Source: JBBQTU01 sp038213005
Lineage (GTDB): Bacteria; Planctomycetota; Phycisphaerae; Tepidisphaerales; Tepidisphaeraceae
Direction: 5' to 3'
Assembly: GCA_038213005.1 (NCBI GenBank)
Contig: JBBQTU010000003.1
Span: forward strand, 1-59,091
Length of the DNA stretch: 59,091 nucleotides
The first letter of the stretch is position 1. The number at the start of each line of letters is the position of its first letter. Positions 35,846-45,015 of this stretch are shown piece by piece. The notes under the pieces were generated by a model that was given only the letters and a program-made list of their open reading frames with translations, made no database searches and had not been told where the DNA came from. Position numbers and translations under genes: made by a program.

Positions 35846-36598
35846 TTACGATCTCGACGCGATGGCGGCCGACAGCGGGCGGAGGATGCGAGGCACGATC
35901 TGGCTGATGCAGATGGCGTCAGCTTTCTCGGCCAGTTCAAGGCAGATGCTTTCCATCGACTGCCTGGGCCGGTCTCCCCAGTAACGACGCATGACGACGT
36001 ACACGCTGATGATGTCGTCCTCGTAGTCGCCCGTGCGCACCTGGTAGCCGTTGGTGCGCGTCACCAGTTCGAGGCGGGCCTGAAGGCGACAGTCATCGCT
36101 CAAGGCGACCGTGATCACCGGCTGGAAGTCCACCGGTTTGGCACCTTCGGCTTCGAGCAGGCAGTTCAGTGGAGACTCACCATAGAGGGTATCGGAAACG
36201 ATCTCGTCGTGGTTGCCGGTGAAGGTGAGATCGAATCCGAATAGAACATCCAGATATTCGATTTCAAGCGGGCTGATCCCCAGGTGGCATGGCGCCATCT
36301 CAAGGGCCAGCGAGTGCAACTGCATGGCGTCGGCGATCGTGGCAGGATTCACATGCCCCGCGGCCAGCCGCTTGGGCTCAAGACTCAGCCAGCGATACGA
36401 TGCGTCCTTGCGCTCCTCCTCAAGGCTCAAGGCTCCGCTGTCTTCTTTGCGGAAGCGCGTCATGCCGGGAAATCCCTTCTGCATTCTTTCGAAAAAGTGC
36501 AGCACCGTCTCACGCTGGTTGGGCAGATTCATCTGCGATCCCAGGCGCATGTTGACGTAGAAATCTTCGCAGAACGCAGAATAAGGGTTGGACGACAT
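35846..36598 (-). CDS. Conserved-looking protein of unknown function
   Basis: A 250-residue soluble protein, not recognised. It begins MSSNPYSAFCEDFYVNMRLGSQ, with later HLGISPLEIEYLDVLFGFDL, LEAEGAKPVDFQPVITVAL and VYVVMRRYWGD. Nothing suggests a signal peptide, membrane helix or catalytic motif. AGGAG stands 9 bp before the ATG, and coding composition is normal, so it is very likely a real gene. Confidence 0.7.
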   Translation of the reverse strand: MSSNPYSAFCEDFYVNMRLGSQMNLPNQRETVLHFFERMQKGFPGMTRFRKEDSGALSLEEERKDASYRWLSLEPKRLAAGHVNPATIADAMQLHSLALEMAPCHLGISPLEIEYLDVLFGFDLTFTGNHDEIVSDTLYGESPLNCLLEAEGAKPVDFQPVITVALSDDCRLQARLELVTRTNGYQVRTGDYEDDIISVYVVMRRYWGDRPRQSMESICLELAEKADAICISQIVPRILRPLSAAIASRS

Positions 36599-36691
36599 AT
36601 GGACTAACTCCTGATGCGCGTAGCAGCCTAGCCCAAGCCACCGCGAACATCAATCCCAAGAGCCACCTACCTCCTGCACCGGCCACAGCCA

Positions 36692-36721
36692 TTGTGGACG
36701 GCCAAGCAGCGATAGTATAAC
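36692..36721 (+). promoter_or_regulatory. Probable promoter of holA-recX
   Basis: TTGTGG and TATAAC have an 18-bp spacer, and the start would lie about 56 bp before the holA ATG. Confidence 0.4.
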
Positions 36722-36783
36722 GACTTGAATGAGCGATTGGTTCGTTGACGCCAAAAACGCCAGCCCGTACAACATCCACTTCA

Positions 36784-37725
36784 ATGCTCAAGCCGGTATA
36801 TGCCCTGGTCGGCGAAGACGCGTTTCTGCAACTCGAAGAGTTGTCGGAGCTTGTGCGCACGGCGCCGGCTGACACTCTGCGCCTGGACATCGACGGTGAG
36901 GCTGCTCAGCTCGCTGATGTCCTGGATGAACTCCGCAGTTTCGCCATGTTTGGCGGCGGGAAAATCGTTGTTGTGCGTGAGGGAGATGACTTCGTTTCGC
37001 GATTTCGTGAGTCGCTTGAGAAATATCTGGCGGCCCCTTCGAGTAGCGCAACCCTGGTTCTGCGGATGCGCTCGCTTCCCGCCAACCAGCGCATCCACAA
37101 GCTCATCGCCAAGGCTGGCCAGATCATCGACTGCAAGCCACCCAAACAACTGGCCCGCTGGATCATGGAGCGTGGGAAAAACGTCCACGGCCTGACCATT
37201 GGCTATGATGTCGCCGAATTGCTCGCCAACCTCGTGGGAGAGAACCTGGGGCGACTGGACAGCGAATTGGCCAAGCTGGCACTTGCTGGCACCGGTGGTC
37301 GGCTGACCATGGCCGACATCAGCGGTACCGTGGCATTCCAGAAAGAGCAGAAGATCTATGAGATGACCAACGCCCTGTCGGCCGGGAATATCGAAGAGGC
37401 CGTTCGCCGCTGGCGACAGTTACTGCAAACGGATAAGTCCGCCGAGTTTCGCGGGATTACCTGGATCTGCCTGTGGCTGGAAAGCGTGCGCAAGGGGGTC
37501 GAGATGCAGAAGCGCGGCATCGCCCCGGCCGACATTGCCCGCGAATTGCGGATATGGCAGCGCGACACGATCCCGGCGTTCATGCGGGTTTGCCAGGCGA
37601 TGGGTGAGCAAGGGGTCATGCGGGCGATGGCCCAACTGGCCGAGGTCGATTACCAGTCCAAGACTGGCGTCGGCGACGCGGCCGAGAATGTCGAGCGGTT
37701 CATGCTGTCTCTACAGCTTCACTAG
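36784..37725 (+). CDS. holA: DNA polymerase III subunit delta
   Basis: A 313-residue clamp-loader subunit. It starts MLKPVYALVGEDAFLQLEEL, typical of HolA, with FGGGKIVVVREGDDF, the segment IDCKPPKQLARWIMERGK, then ELLANLVGENLGRLDSELAKLAL and the C-terminal collar helices. An in-frame TTG upstream at 36745 was rejected because the family begins near 'KPVYAL'. recX follows 6 bp after its stop. Confidence 0.9.
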   Translation: MLKPVYALVGEDAFLQLEELSELVRTAPADTLRLDIDGEAAQLADVLDELRSFAMFGGGKIVVVREGDDFVSRFRESLEKYLAAPSSSATLVLRMRSLPANQRIHKLIAKAGQIIDCKPPKQLARWIMERGKNVHGLTIGYDVAELLANLVGENLGRLDSELAKLALAGTGGRLTMADISGTVAFQKEQKIYEMTNALSAGNIEEAVRRWRQLLQTDKSAEFRGITWICLWLESVRKGVEMQKRGIAPADIARELRIWQRDTIPAFMRVCQAMGEQGVMRAMAQLAEVDYQSKTGVGDAAENVERFMLSLQLH

Positions 37726-37731
37726 AGGCCA

Positions 37732-38376
37732 ATGCCGACCATCACCAAAATCGGCGAGCAGAAACGGCGTGCCAACCGGCGCAACATCCACCTCGACGGC
37801 GAATTCGTCTTTGCCTGCAACCAGAACGTCGTCCGTAAATTCAACCTTCATGTGGGCATGGTCATGGACGACGCCCAGTTGAAACAGGTGCTTGAAGGCG
37901 AGGTGCAGCAGGAATGCTTTGACCGGGCGATGCGATTCCTCGAAGCGCGCATGCACAGCCGGGCCGAACTGCAGCGGAAGTTGGCGCGTCATGAGTACGG
38001 CTCGCAGGTCATGACCCTGGTCCTGGATAAGCTGACGACACTCGGATACCTGGACGACGCCGAATTCGCCCGGCAGAAGATCCAGCAACTGCAGCGGCGT
38101 CTCCACGGCCGGCGCAGCGCCATGGCCCAGGTGCTCAAGGCAGGCGTGAAATCCCAAACGGCCCGAGAGGTTCTGGCCTCCGAATATTCGGCTGATGACT
38201 CCCTCGCGGCCGCCAAGGCCCTGATCGCCAAGCACCAACCGCGTCTGCGTTCTTTGGACCCAGTTACGGCAAAGCGACGCCTGCTGGGTCTTCTGCAACG
38301 CCGGGGCTTTGACTATGAGCTGATCAGGCCTCTGGTGGATCAGGCGATCCGCACAGACGAATCGCTATGCGATTGA
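37732..38376 (+). CDS. recX: RecX-family regulator
   Basis: A 214-residue helical protein made of RecX three-helix repeats, with ARMHSRAELQRKLARHEYG, LTTLGYLDDAEFARQKIQQ and LGLLQRRGFDYELIRPLVDQ. RecX modulates RecA filaments. It is in an operon with holA; no recA is in view. Its 3' end overlaps the end of the converging SDR gene by 12 bp. Confidence 0.88.
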   Translation: MPTITKIGEQKRRANRRNIHLDGEFVFACNQNVVRKFNLHVGMVMDDAQLKQVLEGEVQQECFDRAMRFLEARMHSRAELQRKLARHEYGSQVMTLVLDKLTTLGYLDDAEFARQKIQQLQRRLHGRRSAMAQVLKAGVKSQTAREVLASEYSADDSLAAAKALIAKHQPRLRSLDPVTAKRRLLGLLQRRGFDYELIRPLVDQAIRTDESLCD

Positions 38377-39099
38377 CCGGCCCCCATCAAGGTTTATGGT
38401 CTGCCCGGTGATGTAAGTTGCGTCGACGGCCAGGAAATACACCAGGCGCGCCACATCCTCGGGCGTCCCTGCTCGGCCCAAGGGGACCTTCTTGAGGTAG
38501 GCGGCCTTCTCGTTCTCCGGATAATCGTCCGGCCAATCGACCACGCCGGGGGCGATGCCATTGACGCGAATGGCGGGGGCCAACTCTTTTGCCAGGCCGC
38601 GGGTCAGGTTTGCCAAGGCCGCTTTGCTGGCGCAATATCGCAAATACCCCTTCATCGGACGCTGGCCCATCAGATCAAGCATGTTCACGATGCATCCACC
38701 GGCGGGCGCGGCCGCGAGCGCCGGGCGAAGCCTGTGCGACAGCAGCAGGGGGGCTTCGACATGGATAGCCGATAGCCGCCCGATCTGCGTCGCATCCGCG
38801 AGATCGTCAGGGACATAGAGCGAAGCGTTGTTGACCAGCAGGTCGAGCGTCGGCGAGAAGGCGGCCATTTGTGCGGCGATAGAGTCAGTCGCCGTCGGCA
38901 GTTCGGTCAGATCAGCCCGGATCGCCAAGGCCCTGCGGCCACACGCGATAATCTGGTCGCGCAACTCCGAGGCTTCGCGCTGGCTGCTCCGATAGGTGAA
39001 CGCCACATGGAATCCTCGTGCGGCCAGGTGCAGAGCGATTGCCTTGCCAACCCGCCGGGCGGCACCGGTCACCAGCGCAATACGAGCGTTCGCTTCCAT
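38365..39099 (-). CDS. Short-chain dehydrogenase, pteridine reductase-like
   Basis: A 244-residue Rossmann enzyme. The nucleotide site is TGAARRVGKAIALHLAARG, with NNAS and the catalytic YCASK (YxxxK). RVNGIAPGVV, TGQTINLDGG and an Arg-rather-than-Gly nucleotide loop resemble FolM-type dihydromonapterin or pteridine reductases that use NADPH. The exact substrate is uncertain. Start chosen at MEANARIALVTG; an ATG at 39117 is in frame. Confidence 0.82.
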   Translation of the reverse strand: MEANARIALVTGAARRVGKAIALHLAARGFHVAFTYRSSQREASELRDQIIACGRRALAIRADLTELPTATDSIAAQMAAFSPTLDLLVNNASLYVPDDLADATQIGRLSAIHVEAPLLLSHRLRPALAAAPAGGCIVNMLDLMGQRPMKGYLRYCASKAALANLTRGLAKELAPAIRVNGIAPGVVDWPDDYPENEKAAYLKKVPLGRAGTPEDVARLVYFLAVDATYITGQTINLDGGRSIA

Positions 39100-39284
39100 G
39101 CCCTGATCATAATCCATACGCGTCGCCGATGCCTCGCGGCATTTCGGTGCTGTCGCGACAATTCGCCGGCATGGGAGGCCGCCACTCCGTTCTTGTCCAA
39201 CCCAACTGTCTTGGGAACTTATTGGGTGCTGAATCATCTGGCATTGACTTGGAGGCTGGGAACTGCGACCTTGGAGTCAATCGA

Positions 39285-41588
39285 ATGGCGACTACACAAG
39301 CAAGCTCATCTTTGGTTGACGCGCCTGAGGGTCATGAATCCGCCGCTCGGCGGCTTCCTGATGACCTGCTGAGCCGTCTGGACGGCCAGGCCGCAGACGT
39401 TGCCGCCTGGTCGATGTTTGATGTCGACACTCAGGGGAAACTGGCACAGCGATATCTGGTGCTGACGTCTGAGCATTTGCTCGTGGTGGATGGCCAGGCG
39501 AGTCAGCGGATACCGGTAGACAGCATCACCGAGGCGCGCGTTGTCGAGGGCGTCGGCGTCGATCGGCTGATCGTTGTTGGTCAGGACGAGCGACTGGGGG
39601 ACTTCCCTTACACCCGTCGCTGTCGCCGCGAGATGGCGCGGCTGCATCGCAAGCTCGAGCGGCAGTTGCCTGGCAAAGACGGCGAGACCCGCGAGCGCCC
39701 GCCCGAGTGGCTCGATGCTGTCGAGCGGGCGGCCGAAAGCCGCGAACACTGCGCCAAGTGCGGACAGATGATCCCCGCCTATGCCGAGGGCGTCTGCCCC
39801 CAGTGCCTGCAGAAACGCCGCATCCTGTGGCGTCTGCTGGATGTCGCCAAGCCCTATCGTGTGCGCATCTGGACCGCCCTGGCCTTGACGATCGGTTTCG
39901 GCCTCGCCGGCGCTGTGCCGCCGTATTTTATGAAGCGGATCGTCGATGATGGGATTGACGCCGGCAACATGCACGCGCTTTTGTTCTGGTCGGGCATGAT
40001 GCTGCTGGCTGTCTGCGTCACCGAGGCCATCGGCGCCGGCCGCCTCTGGATACTCGCGGTGGTTGGAACCAAGGTCACCCGCGATCTTCGCATCGCCGTC
40101 TACGCGCATCTGCACGAGTTGTCGCTGCGCTACTTCGCCAAGCGTCGTACGGGCAGCCTCATCACTCGCGTGATGAACGACACCGACCGTCTTTGGGATT
40201 TCATCGTCTTTGGCTCGGTCGATTTCTTCCGCAATGTCGTCATCATCGGCGCCATCGCCGGCATGATGTTCTACATGGATTGGCGCCTGGCCCTCGTGGC
40301 TCTCTTGCCGCTGCCGATCATCGGCCTGTTCTCTTACATCCGTGGCATCACCATGCAGCGACTGCATGGCCGGCTCTGGACCTACTGGTCCCGCATGGGC
40401 GCGGTCGTAGGCGATGCCGTGCCCGGCATCCGCGTGGTCAAAGCCTTCGCCAATGAGAAGCGAGAGATCAAACGCTTCGAAGACCGCAACGTCGACTACG
40501 TGGACAAGGAAATCGAAATCCACAAAGCATGGACGACCATGGCCCCGGCCATGAGCATGCTCATGCGGGTTGGCTCCATCTGCGTCTGGCTGGCCGGTGG
40601 CTACCTCGTCATCAAAGGCCGCAGCGACCTGACACCCGGTGCCAAGCCGGCAACCATGGGCCTGCTTTTGATGTTCAGCACCTATCTCTGGCAGTTTTAT
40701 GGCCCCATCATGGAACTGGCCAACTCCAATCGCATGGTGACCCGCGCCGCCACGAGTGCCCAGCGGGTGTTCGAGGTATTGGACACGCCGCCGGATATCT
40801 ACTCAAAGGCCGATGCGATCTCCAAGGACCATCTGGACGGCCGGGTGGAGTTCCGCCAGGTGTCTTTCAGCTACGAAGGTGCCCAGCCGGCGCTGCGCGA
40901 GGTCTCGATGGTCGCCGAACCCGGCGAGATGATCGGACTCTGTGGCCCCAGCGGCGCCGGTAAGAGCACGTTCGTGAATCTCATCTGCCGCTTCTACGAC
41001 GTCACCGACGGTCAGATCCTCATCGACGGCGTGGATATCCGCGACTACGACGTGCGCTGGCTGCGGCGACAGATCGGCGTGGTATTGCAGGAGCCCTATC
41101 TCTTCCACGGCACCATCTCCGACAACATCCGCTACGGCAATCCCGAAGCCGGCGACCAGCAGGTGATCACCGCCGCCAAGGCCGCCAATGCCCACGACTT
41201 CATCGTCGGCTTCCCCGACGGCTATGACACGATGGTCGGCGAACGCGGGCAATCTCTCTCCGGCGGTGAACGCCAGCGGATCAGCATCGCCCGCGCGATC
41301 CTGCATAACCCGCGCATCCTGATCCTGGACGAGGCCACCAGTTCGCTGGACACCGAGACCGAGAAGCAGATCCAGCAGGCGCTGGATCGCCTGGTCGAAG
41401 GCCGGACCACCTTCGCCATCGCCCATCGTCTCTCGACCCTGCAGGCGGCCGACCGGCTTGTGGTGCTGGAGAAGGGCAAGATCGTCGAGGTCGGCCAGCA
41501 CGAAGAGCTCATCACGAAAGAGGACGGTGTCTACGCCAAGCTCCACAAGACGCAGGTGGAGATGAGCATGTTGATGGGAGTGAGGTAG
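39285..41588 (+). CDS. ABC exporter with N-terminal PH-like region and zinc ribbon
   Basis: A 767-residue half-transporter. Residues about 30-130 form a beta-rich region (RYLVLTSEHLLVVDG, then IPVDSITEARVVEG) that looks like a pleckstrin-homology/GRAM-type domain. A zinc ribbon follows, with C156/C159 and C171/C174 (HCAKCG, CPQC). Six transmembrane helices start near 190, and the ATPase has GPSGAGKST, LSGGERQRIS, LILDEATSS and AHRLST. GGAG stands 9 bp before the chosen ATG. A DUF1854 gene begins 4 bp after its stop. This pair matches what databases call a cyanophycin-metabolism-associated ABC transporter and DUF1854 protein, but no cyanophycin genes are in this window. Confidence 0.85.
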   Translation: MATTQASSSLVDAPEGHESAARRLPDDLLSRLDGQAADVAAWSMFDVDTQGKLAQRYLVLTSEHLLVVDGQASQRIPVDSITEARVVEGVGVDRLIVVGQDERLGDFPYTRRCRREMARLHRKLERQLPGKDGETRERPPEWLDAVERAAESREHCAKCGQMIPAYAEGVCPQCLQKRRILWRLLDVAKPYRVRIWTALALTIGFGLAGAVPPYFMKRIVDDGIDAGNMHALLFWSGMMLLAVCVTEAIGAGRLWILAVVGTKVTRDLRIAVYAHLHELSLRYFAKRRTGSLITRVMNDTDRLWDFIVFGSVDFFRNVVIIGAIAGMMFYMDWRLALVALLPLPIIGLFSYIRGITMQRLHGRLWTYWSRMGAVVGDAVPGIRVVKAFANEKREIKRFEDRNVDYVDKEIEIHKAWTTMAPAMSMLMRVGSICVWLAGGYLVIKGRSDLTPGAKPATMGLLLMFSTYLWQFYGPIMELANSNRMVTRAATSAQRVFEVLDTPPDIYSKADAISKDHLDGRVEFRQVSFSYEGAQPALREVSMVAEPGEMIGLCGPSGAGKSTFVNLICRFYDVTDGQILIDGVDIRDYDVRWLRRQIGVVLQEPYLFHGTISDNIRYGNPEAGDQQVITAAKAANAHDFIVGFPDGYDTMVGERGQSLSGGERQRISIARAILHNPRILILDEATSSLDTETEKQIQQALDRLVEGRTTFAIAHRLSTLQAADRLVVLEKGKIVEVGQHEELITKEDGVYAKLHKTQVEMSMLMGVR

Positions 41589-41592
41589 CGCA

Positions 41593-42060
41593 ATGGCCGA
41601 TCCGTTTGAACTTCAGGTCGATGCCCAAGGCCGCATGGTGCTGAAACGCGCTGGTCAGGATGACGTCGTGGATGTCCGCATCCGCCGGGTCTTCCCGTGG
41701 TCCCAGCCTGATCGCTACTACAGCCTGCGGGCCAGCGACGGCAAGGAACTGCTGCTGATTGAGGATCCCTCGGCCCTTGCGGCGGACGTCGCGGCCGTCA
41801 TCGCCGCGCATCTTGATGCATGGAGCTTCGTGCCCAGGATCCATCGCGTTGAGGAGGTCGACATGCGATTTGGATACCAGCAGTGGACAGTCCAGACCGA
41901 CCGTGGTCCCGCGGCGTTTCGCGTACAGGAACGCGAGGACGTCCGTTTTCTCGGTGACGGCCGGTTCAGCATCAAGGATGCCGACGGCAATATCTACGAG
42001 CTCCCGCGGGTCGACCAGCTCGACCAGCATAGCGCCAAGCAGGTCGAGAAACTGCTCTGA
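41593..42060 (+). CDS. DUF1854-family protein
   Basis: A 155-residue protein with the DUF1854 blocks RIRRVFPWSQPDRYYSLRAS, IEDPSALAADVAAVIAAHL, RIHRVEEVDMRFGYQQW and the ending DVRFLGDGRFSIKDADGNIY. It is presumably co-translated with the ABC exporter (4-bp gap) and may regulate or recruit to it. Its biochemical function is unknown. Confidence 0.82.
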   Translation: MADPFELQVDAQGRMVLKRAGQDDVVDVRIRRVFPWSQPDRYYSLRASDGKELLLIEDPSALAADVAAVIAAHLDAWSFVPRIHRVEEVDMRFGYQQWTVQTDRGPAAFRVQEREDVRFLGDGRFSIKDADGNIYELPRVDQLDQHSAKQVEKLL

Positions 42061-42069
42061 CCCACGCGT

Positions 42070-43419
42070 CTACAACTCGCTGATCACGAGGCTCGCCAGT
42101 TCCGACCGCTCGCTTCGGTTGAGCGTCACATGGCCCACCAGCGCCTGGCCCTTGAGCCGTTCCACCAGGTACGACAGCCCGTTACTCGACGCATCCAGGT
42201 AGGGATTGTCGATCTGTGTTGCGTCGCCGGTGAGCACCAGTTTCGTCCCCTCGCCCACGCGGCTGGCGATGGTCTTCACCTCGTGCGGCGTGAGGTTTTG
42301 CGCCTCGTCGACGATCATGAACTGATGCGGAATCGAACGCCCGCGGATGTATGTCAGCGGTTCGAGCACCACCTGTCCAGACTCGATGAGCTGGTTGATC
42401 CGCTGCTCCACCGAAACCGTCGTTGAATGCGGCGGGTGAGCCGGATCGTTCTGCAGTCGGTTGGACAGCAGGTAGCCGATGTTATCGAAAATGGGCTGCA
42501 TCCAGGCGGTCAGTTTCTCGTCCTTGCCGCCAGGCAGATAGCCGATGTCGCGTCCCAGGGGCATGATGGGCCGTGCTGCGAGCATCTTGTGATAGACATT
42601 CTCAGTCAGGGTCTTGGCCAGGCCCGCCGCGACCGCCAGAAGCGTCTTGCCTGTGCCGGCGTTGCCGATCATCGAGACCAGTCTGACAGAGTCATCCATC
42701 AGCAGGTCCAGCGCCATCGTCTGCTGCAAATTGCGCGGCATGACGCCAAAGACCGGCCCGCGTCGCGGCCGAACCAGCATCACCACGTTCTTCTCGACCC
42801 GGCATCGACCCAGCGCCGTGTGGCTGGGCTCATTGGGGTCCTTGAGCAGCAGGAACTCGTTTGTCAGGTAATCGGGAATATCGTCCAGCGTGATCTGCTT
42901 CTGGGCATACAGCTTGTCGATGATCTCACCGGCAACCGACAGTTCGCGCCAGCCGGTGTGCAGCTTCTCGAAGTCGACCTTCATCGCCTCGAAGTCCTCG
43001 GTCTCGATCCCCATGGCATCGCTCTTGATGCGGGCGTTGATGTCCTTGGAGATGAAGATCGCGCGGCGGCCTTCCTGCCGCAGGTCGTACGCGCAGGAAA
43101 TGATGCGATTGTCCGGCGTGTTGTCCGACAGCCCCGGGCACAGCTTGATCTGGTGCGGCAGCACGATGCGCACGCGGCCGCCGGTCTCGGGGATCTCCAC
43201 CCCCGCCGACAGGCTGCCCATCTGGCGAAAGCGATCCAGGTGACGGATGACCGTCCGGGCGTTGCGCCCCAGGTCGTCGGTGGCGGTCTTAAAGCGGTCC
43301 AGTTCCTCGATCACGTCAAAAGGGATGACGATTTCGTTATCCTTGAACAGAAAGATCGCGTTGGGATTGTGGAGCAGAACGTTGGTGTCGACGACAAAGT
43401 ACTTGCGGTTTTCACTCAT
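42070..43419 (-). CDS. PIN-PhoH family protein (PhoH2)
   Basis: A 449-residue fusion of a PIN ribonuclease domain (residues 5-150, with VVDTNVLLHNP and ISKDINARIKSDAMG) and a PhoH ATPase domain (about 230-440, Walker A GNAGTGKTLL, FMIVDEAQNLTPHE). The acidic PIN residues are present. PhoH2 proteins have been described as RNA-unwinding ribonucleases. Start chosen at MSENRKYFVVDTN. It is convergent with the DUF1854 gene and divergent from manA. Confidence 0.9.
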   Translation of the reverse strand: MSENRKYFVVDTNVLLHNPNAIFLFKDNEIVIPFDVIEELDRFKTATDDLGRNARTVIRHLDRFRQMGSLSAGVEIPETGGRVRIVLPHQIKLCPGLSDNTPDNRIISCAYDLRQEGRRAIFISKDINARIKSDAMGIETEDFEAMKVDFEKLHTGWRELSVAGEIIDKLYAQKQITLDDIPDYLTNEFLLLKDPNEPSHTALGRCRVEKNVVMLVRPRRGPVFGVMPRNLQQTMALDLLMDDSVRLVSMIGNAGTGKTLLAVAAGLAKTLTENVYHKMLAARPIMPLGRDIGYLPGGKDEKLTAWMQPIFDNIGYLLSNRLQNDPAHPPHSTTVSVEQRINQLIESGQVVLEPLTYIRGRSIPHQFMIVDEAQNLTPHEVKTIASRVGEGTKLVLTGDATQIDNPYLDASSNGLSYLVERLKGQALVGHVTLNRSERSELASLVISEL

Positions 43420-43559
43420 GGGCCTGATCTCTTCCATCATTCCGGCGTTGCATCCGCCCGGATCTTGCCTTATGAACATCGGCCGGTGATTCAGCGGCCG
43501 GACGACTGTCTGCTGAGTCGTGTTGTACCTGTTTGCGCCTCGCGATAAAAGACCTGACT

Positions 43560-44588
43560 ATGACACTTTATCCACTGAAGTTTGCGCCGCAGTTTGTTCA
43601 GAAGATCTGGGGCGGGCGAAAGCTCCAGGAGGTCTTCGCAAAACCCCTGCCGTCCGGCCAACAGATCGGCGAAAGCTGGGAACTCTATGACTTCCCCCCC
43701 GGCGTCGTGCAAGGCTCGGCCGACTGGGTCAGCGCAACGGTCGCCAACGGCCCCCTGGCCGGCAAGACGCTGCACGATCTGGTCCTCCAGGCCGGTAAGG
43801 ATATCTACGGCGATGTGTCGCTGGTCGGCCAGGCCGGACAGTTCCCCATCCTGATCAAATACCTCGACGCCCGCGAAGACCTCTCGGTGCAGGTGCATCC
43901 GGATGCGGCCTACTGTGCCAACCACGCCGATGCTCACCTAAAGAGCGAAGCGTGGTATGTCGTGCGCCACGAGCCCGGCGCTCGCGTCCTCAAAGGCCTG
44001 GCACCCGGGGCGTCCCGCGGTGCGTTTGAGAAATCCATCGCCGACGGCACGGTTGAGACGATGATCAAGTCGATCCCGGTCAAGGATGGCGATTGCTACT
44101 ACCTCCCCAGCGGCACCGTTCATGCCCTGGGCGCCGGCATCTTTGCCGCCGAGGTGCAGACTCCCAGCGACACCACCTACCGCGTCTTTGACTTCAATCG
44201 CGTCGATCCCACCACCGGCAAGCTGCGCGGTCTGCATGTGCAGCAGGCCTTGGACTGCATCAACTTCTCAGCCAATCCTGCCGGCGAGCAGCGACGCAGT
44301 CATACCGCAAGCTACCACGCCACCGTGACGCGCCTGTGTACCTGCGAATTTTTCACCATGGAGAAGGTGCGTTTCGTCCAGGGAGCGGAAGAGCCGCTTC
44401 CGTACGACCAGCCCGTGGTGTGGATGATGCTTGAGGGTGAGTGCGAAGTCCGGGTCGACGGCATCGCCGAACCCACCTGCATCAACCCCGGCGACACCAT
44501 CCTGATGCCGGCAAAGATGAATAAGCCGATCCTGAAAACCCTCACTGACTGCGTCTGGCTGGAAACCACGTTCCCAATCCGCAGGTAG
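43560..44588 (+). CDS. manA: Mannose-6-phosphate isomerase
   Basis: A 342-residue cupin isomerase that interconverts fructose-6-P and mannose-6-P. It has VQKIWGGRKLQEVF and IGESWELYD at the front, zinc ligands in LSVQVHPD and EAWYVV, and GTVHALGAGI. The length and order match type I class enzymes of the YvyI/ManA kind. It may feed nucleotide-sugar supply for surface glycans. Start at MTLYPLKFAPQF. Confidence 0.9.
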   Translation: MTLYPLKFAPQFVQKIWGGRKLQEVFAKPLPSGQQIGESWELYDFPPGVVQGSADWVSATVANGPLAGKTLHDLVLQAGKDIYGDVSLVGQAGQFPILIKYLDAREDLSVQVHPDAAYCANHADAHLKSEAWYVVRHEPGARVLKGLAPGASRGAFEKSIADGTVETMIKSIPVKDGDCYYLPSGTVHALGAGIFAAEVQTPSDTTYRVFDFNRVDPTTGKLRGLHVQQALDCINFSANPAGEQRRSHTASYHATVTRLCTCEFFTMEKVRFVQGAEEPLPYDQPVVWMMLEGECEVRVDGIAEPTCINPGDTILMPAKMNKPILKTLTDCVWLETTFPIRR

Positions 44589-45015
44589 TCCAGGCTTTAG
44601 CCCGCCTCGGGGCGTCGCCGGGGGCGAGAAGCGCACGTTATTCGGGGAGGGGTGGGGGGTATCGCGGGGCCTTGTGGGACAAGGAGTTGCGCGCGAAACA
44701 GGGGGTCACATGCGCAAGTTTCTCCGGCTCAGGCAGAGGGCAGACTGTTAGGTAATCCCGTTGGCCAGCTATTTCGGACCTGATGGGTGCGATTGTCGGC
44801 CCGTTAAAAGGGATATTCACTTGTCAAAGAGCACCATTCGGCGCGCACCTGGGGCGCGTCGATGTCTGGGCGAAGTATATGTGATAGGCAGGGGCGAGTC
44901 AAGTCATAGTTTGGGCAATTGGCGGGATTGTGCGCGGCCAGCCTTCTGCCCCGTGCGCGGCTCGGCGCGGGGGCAATATCACTTGCGTCCGCGTTCTATT
45001 GCCAACGGCGAGAGT
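44589..45015. other. Intergenic, no gene recognised; boxA-like site
   Basis: 427 bp between manA and the end of the res gene. Short frames have no protein pattern. A boxA-like sequence occurs on the minus strand at 44821-44833. No terminator hairpin followed by a T-run was found for the converging operons. Confidence 0.4.
44821..44833 (-). promoter_or_regulatory. boxA-like antitermination motif
   Basis: The minus strand reads TGCTCTTTGACAA, differing at one base from the rRNA-operon boxA TGCTCTTTAACAA. No rRNA gene lies in the window, so the element is either an rrn leader remnant, a site acting on the res-end transcript, or chance. Confidence 0.35.
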
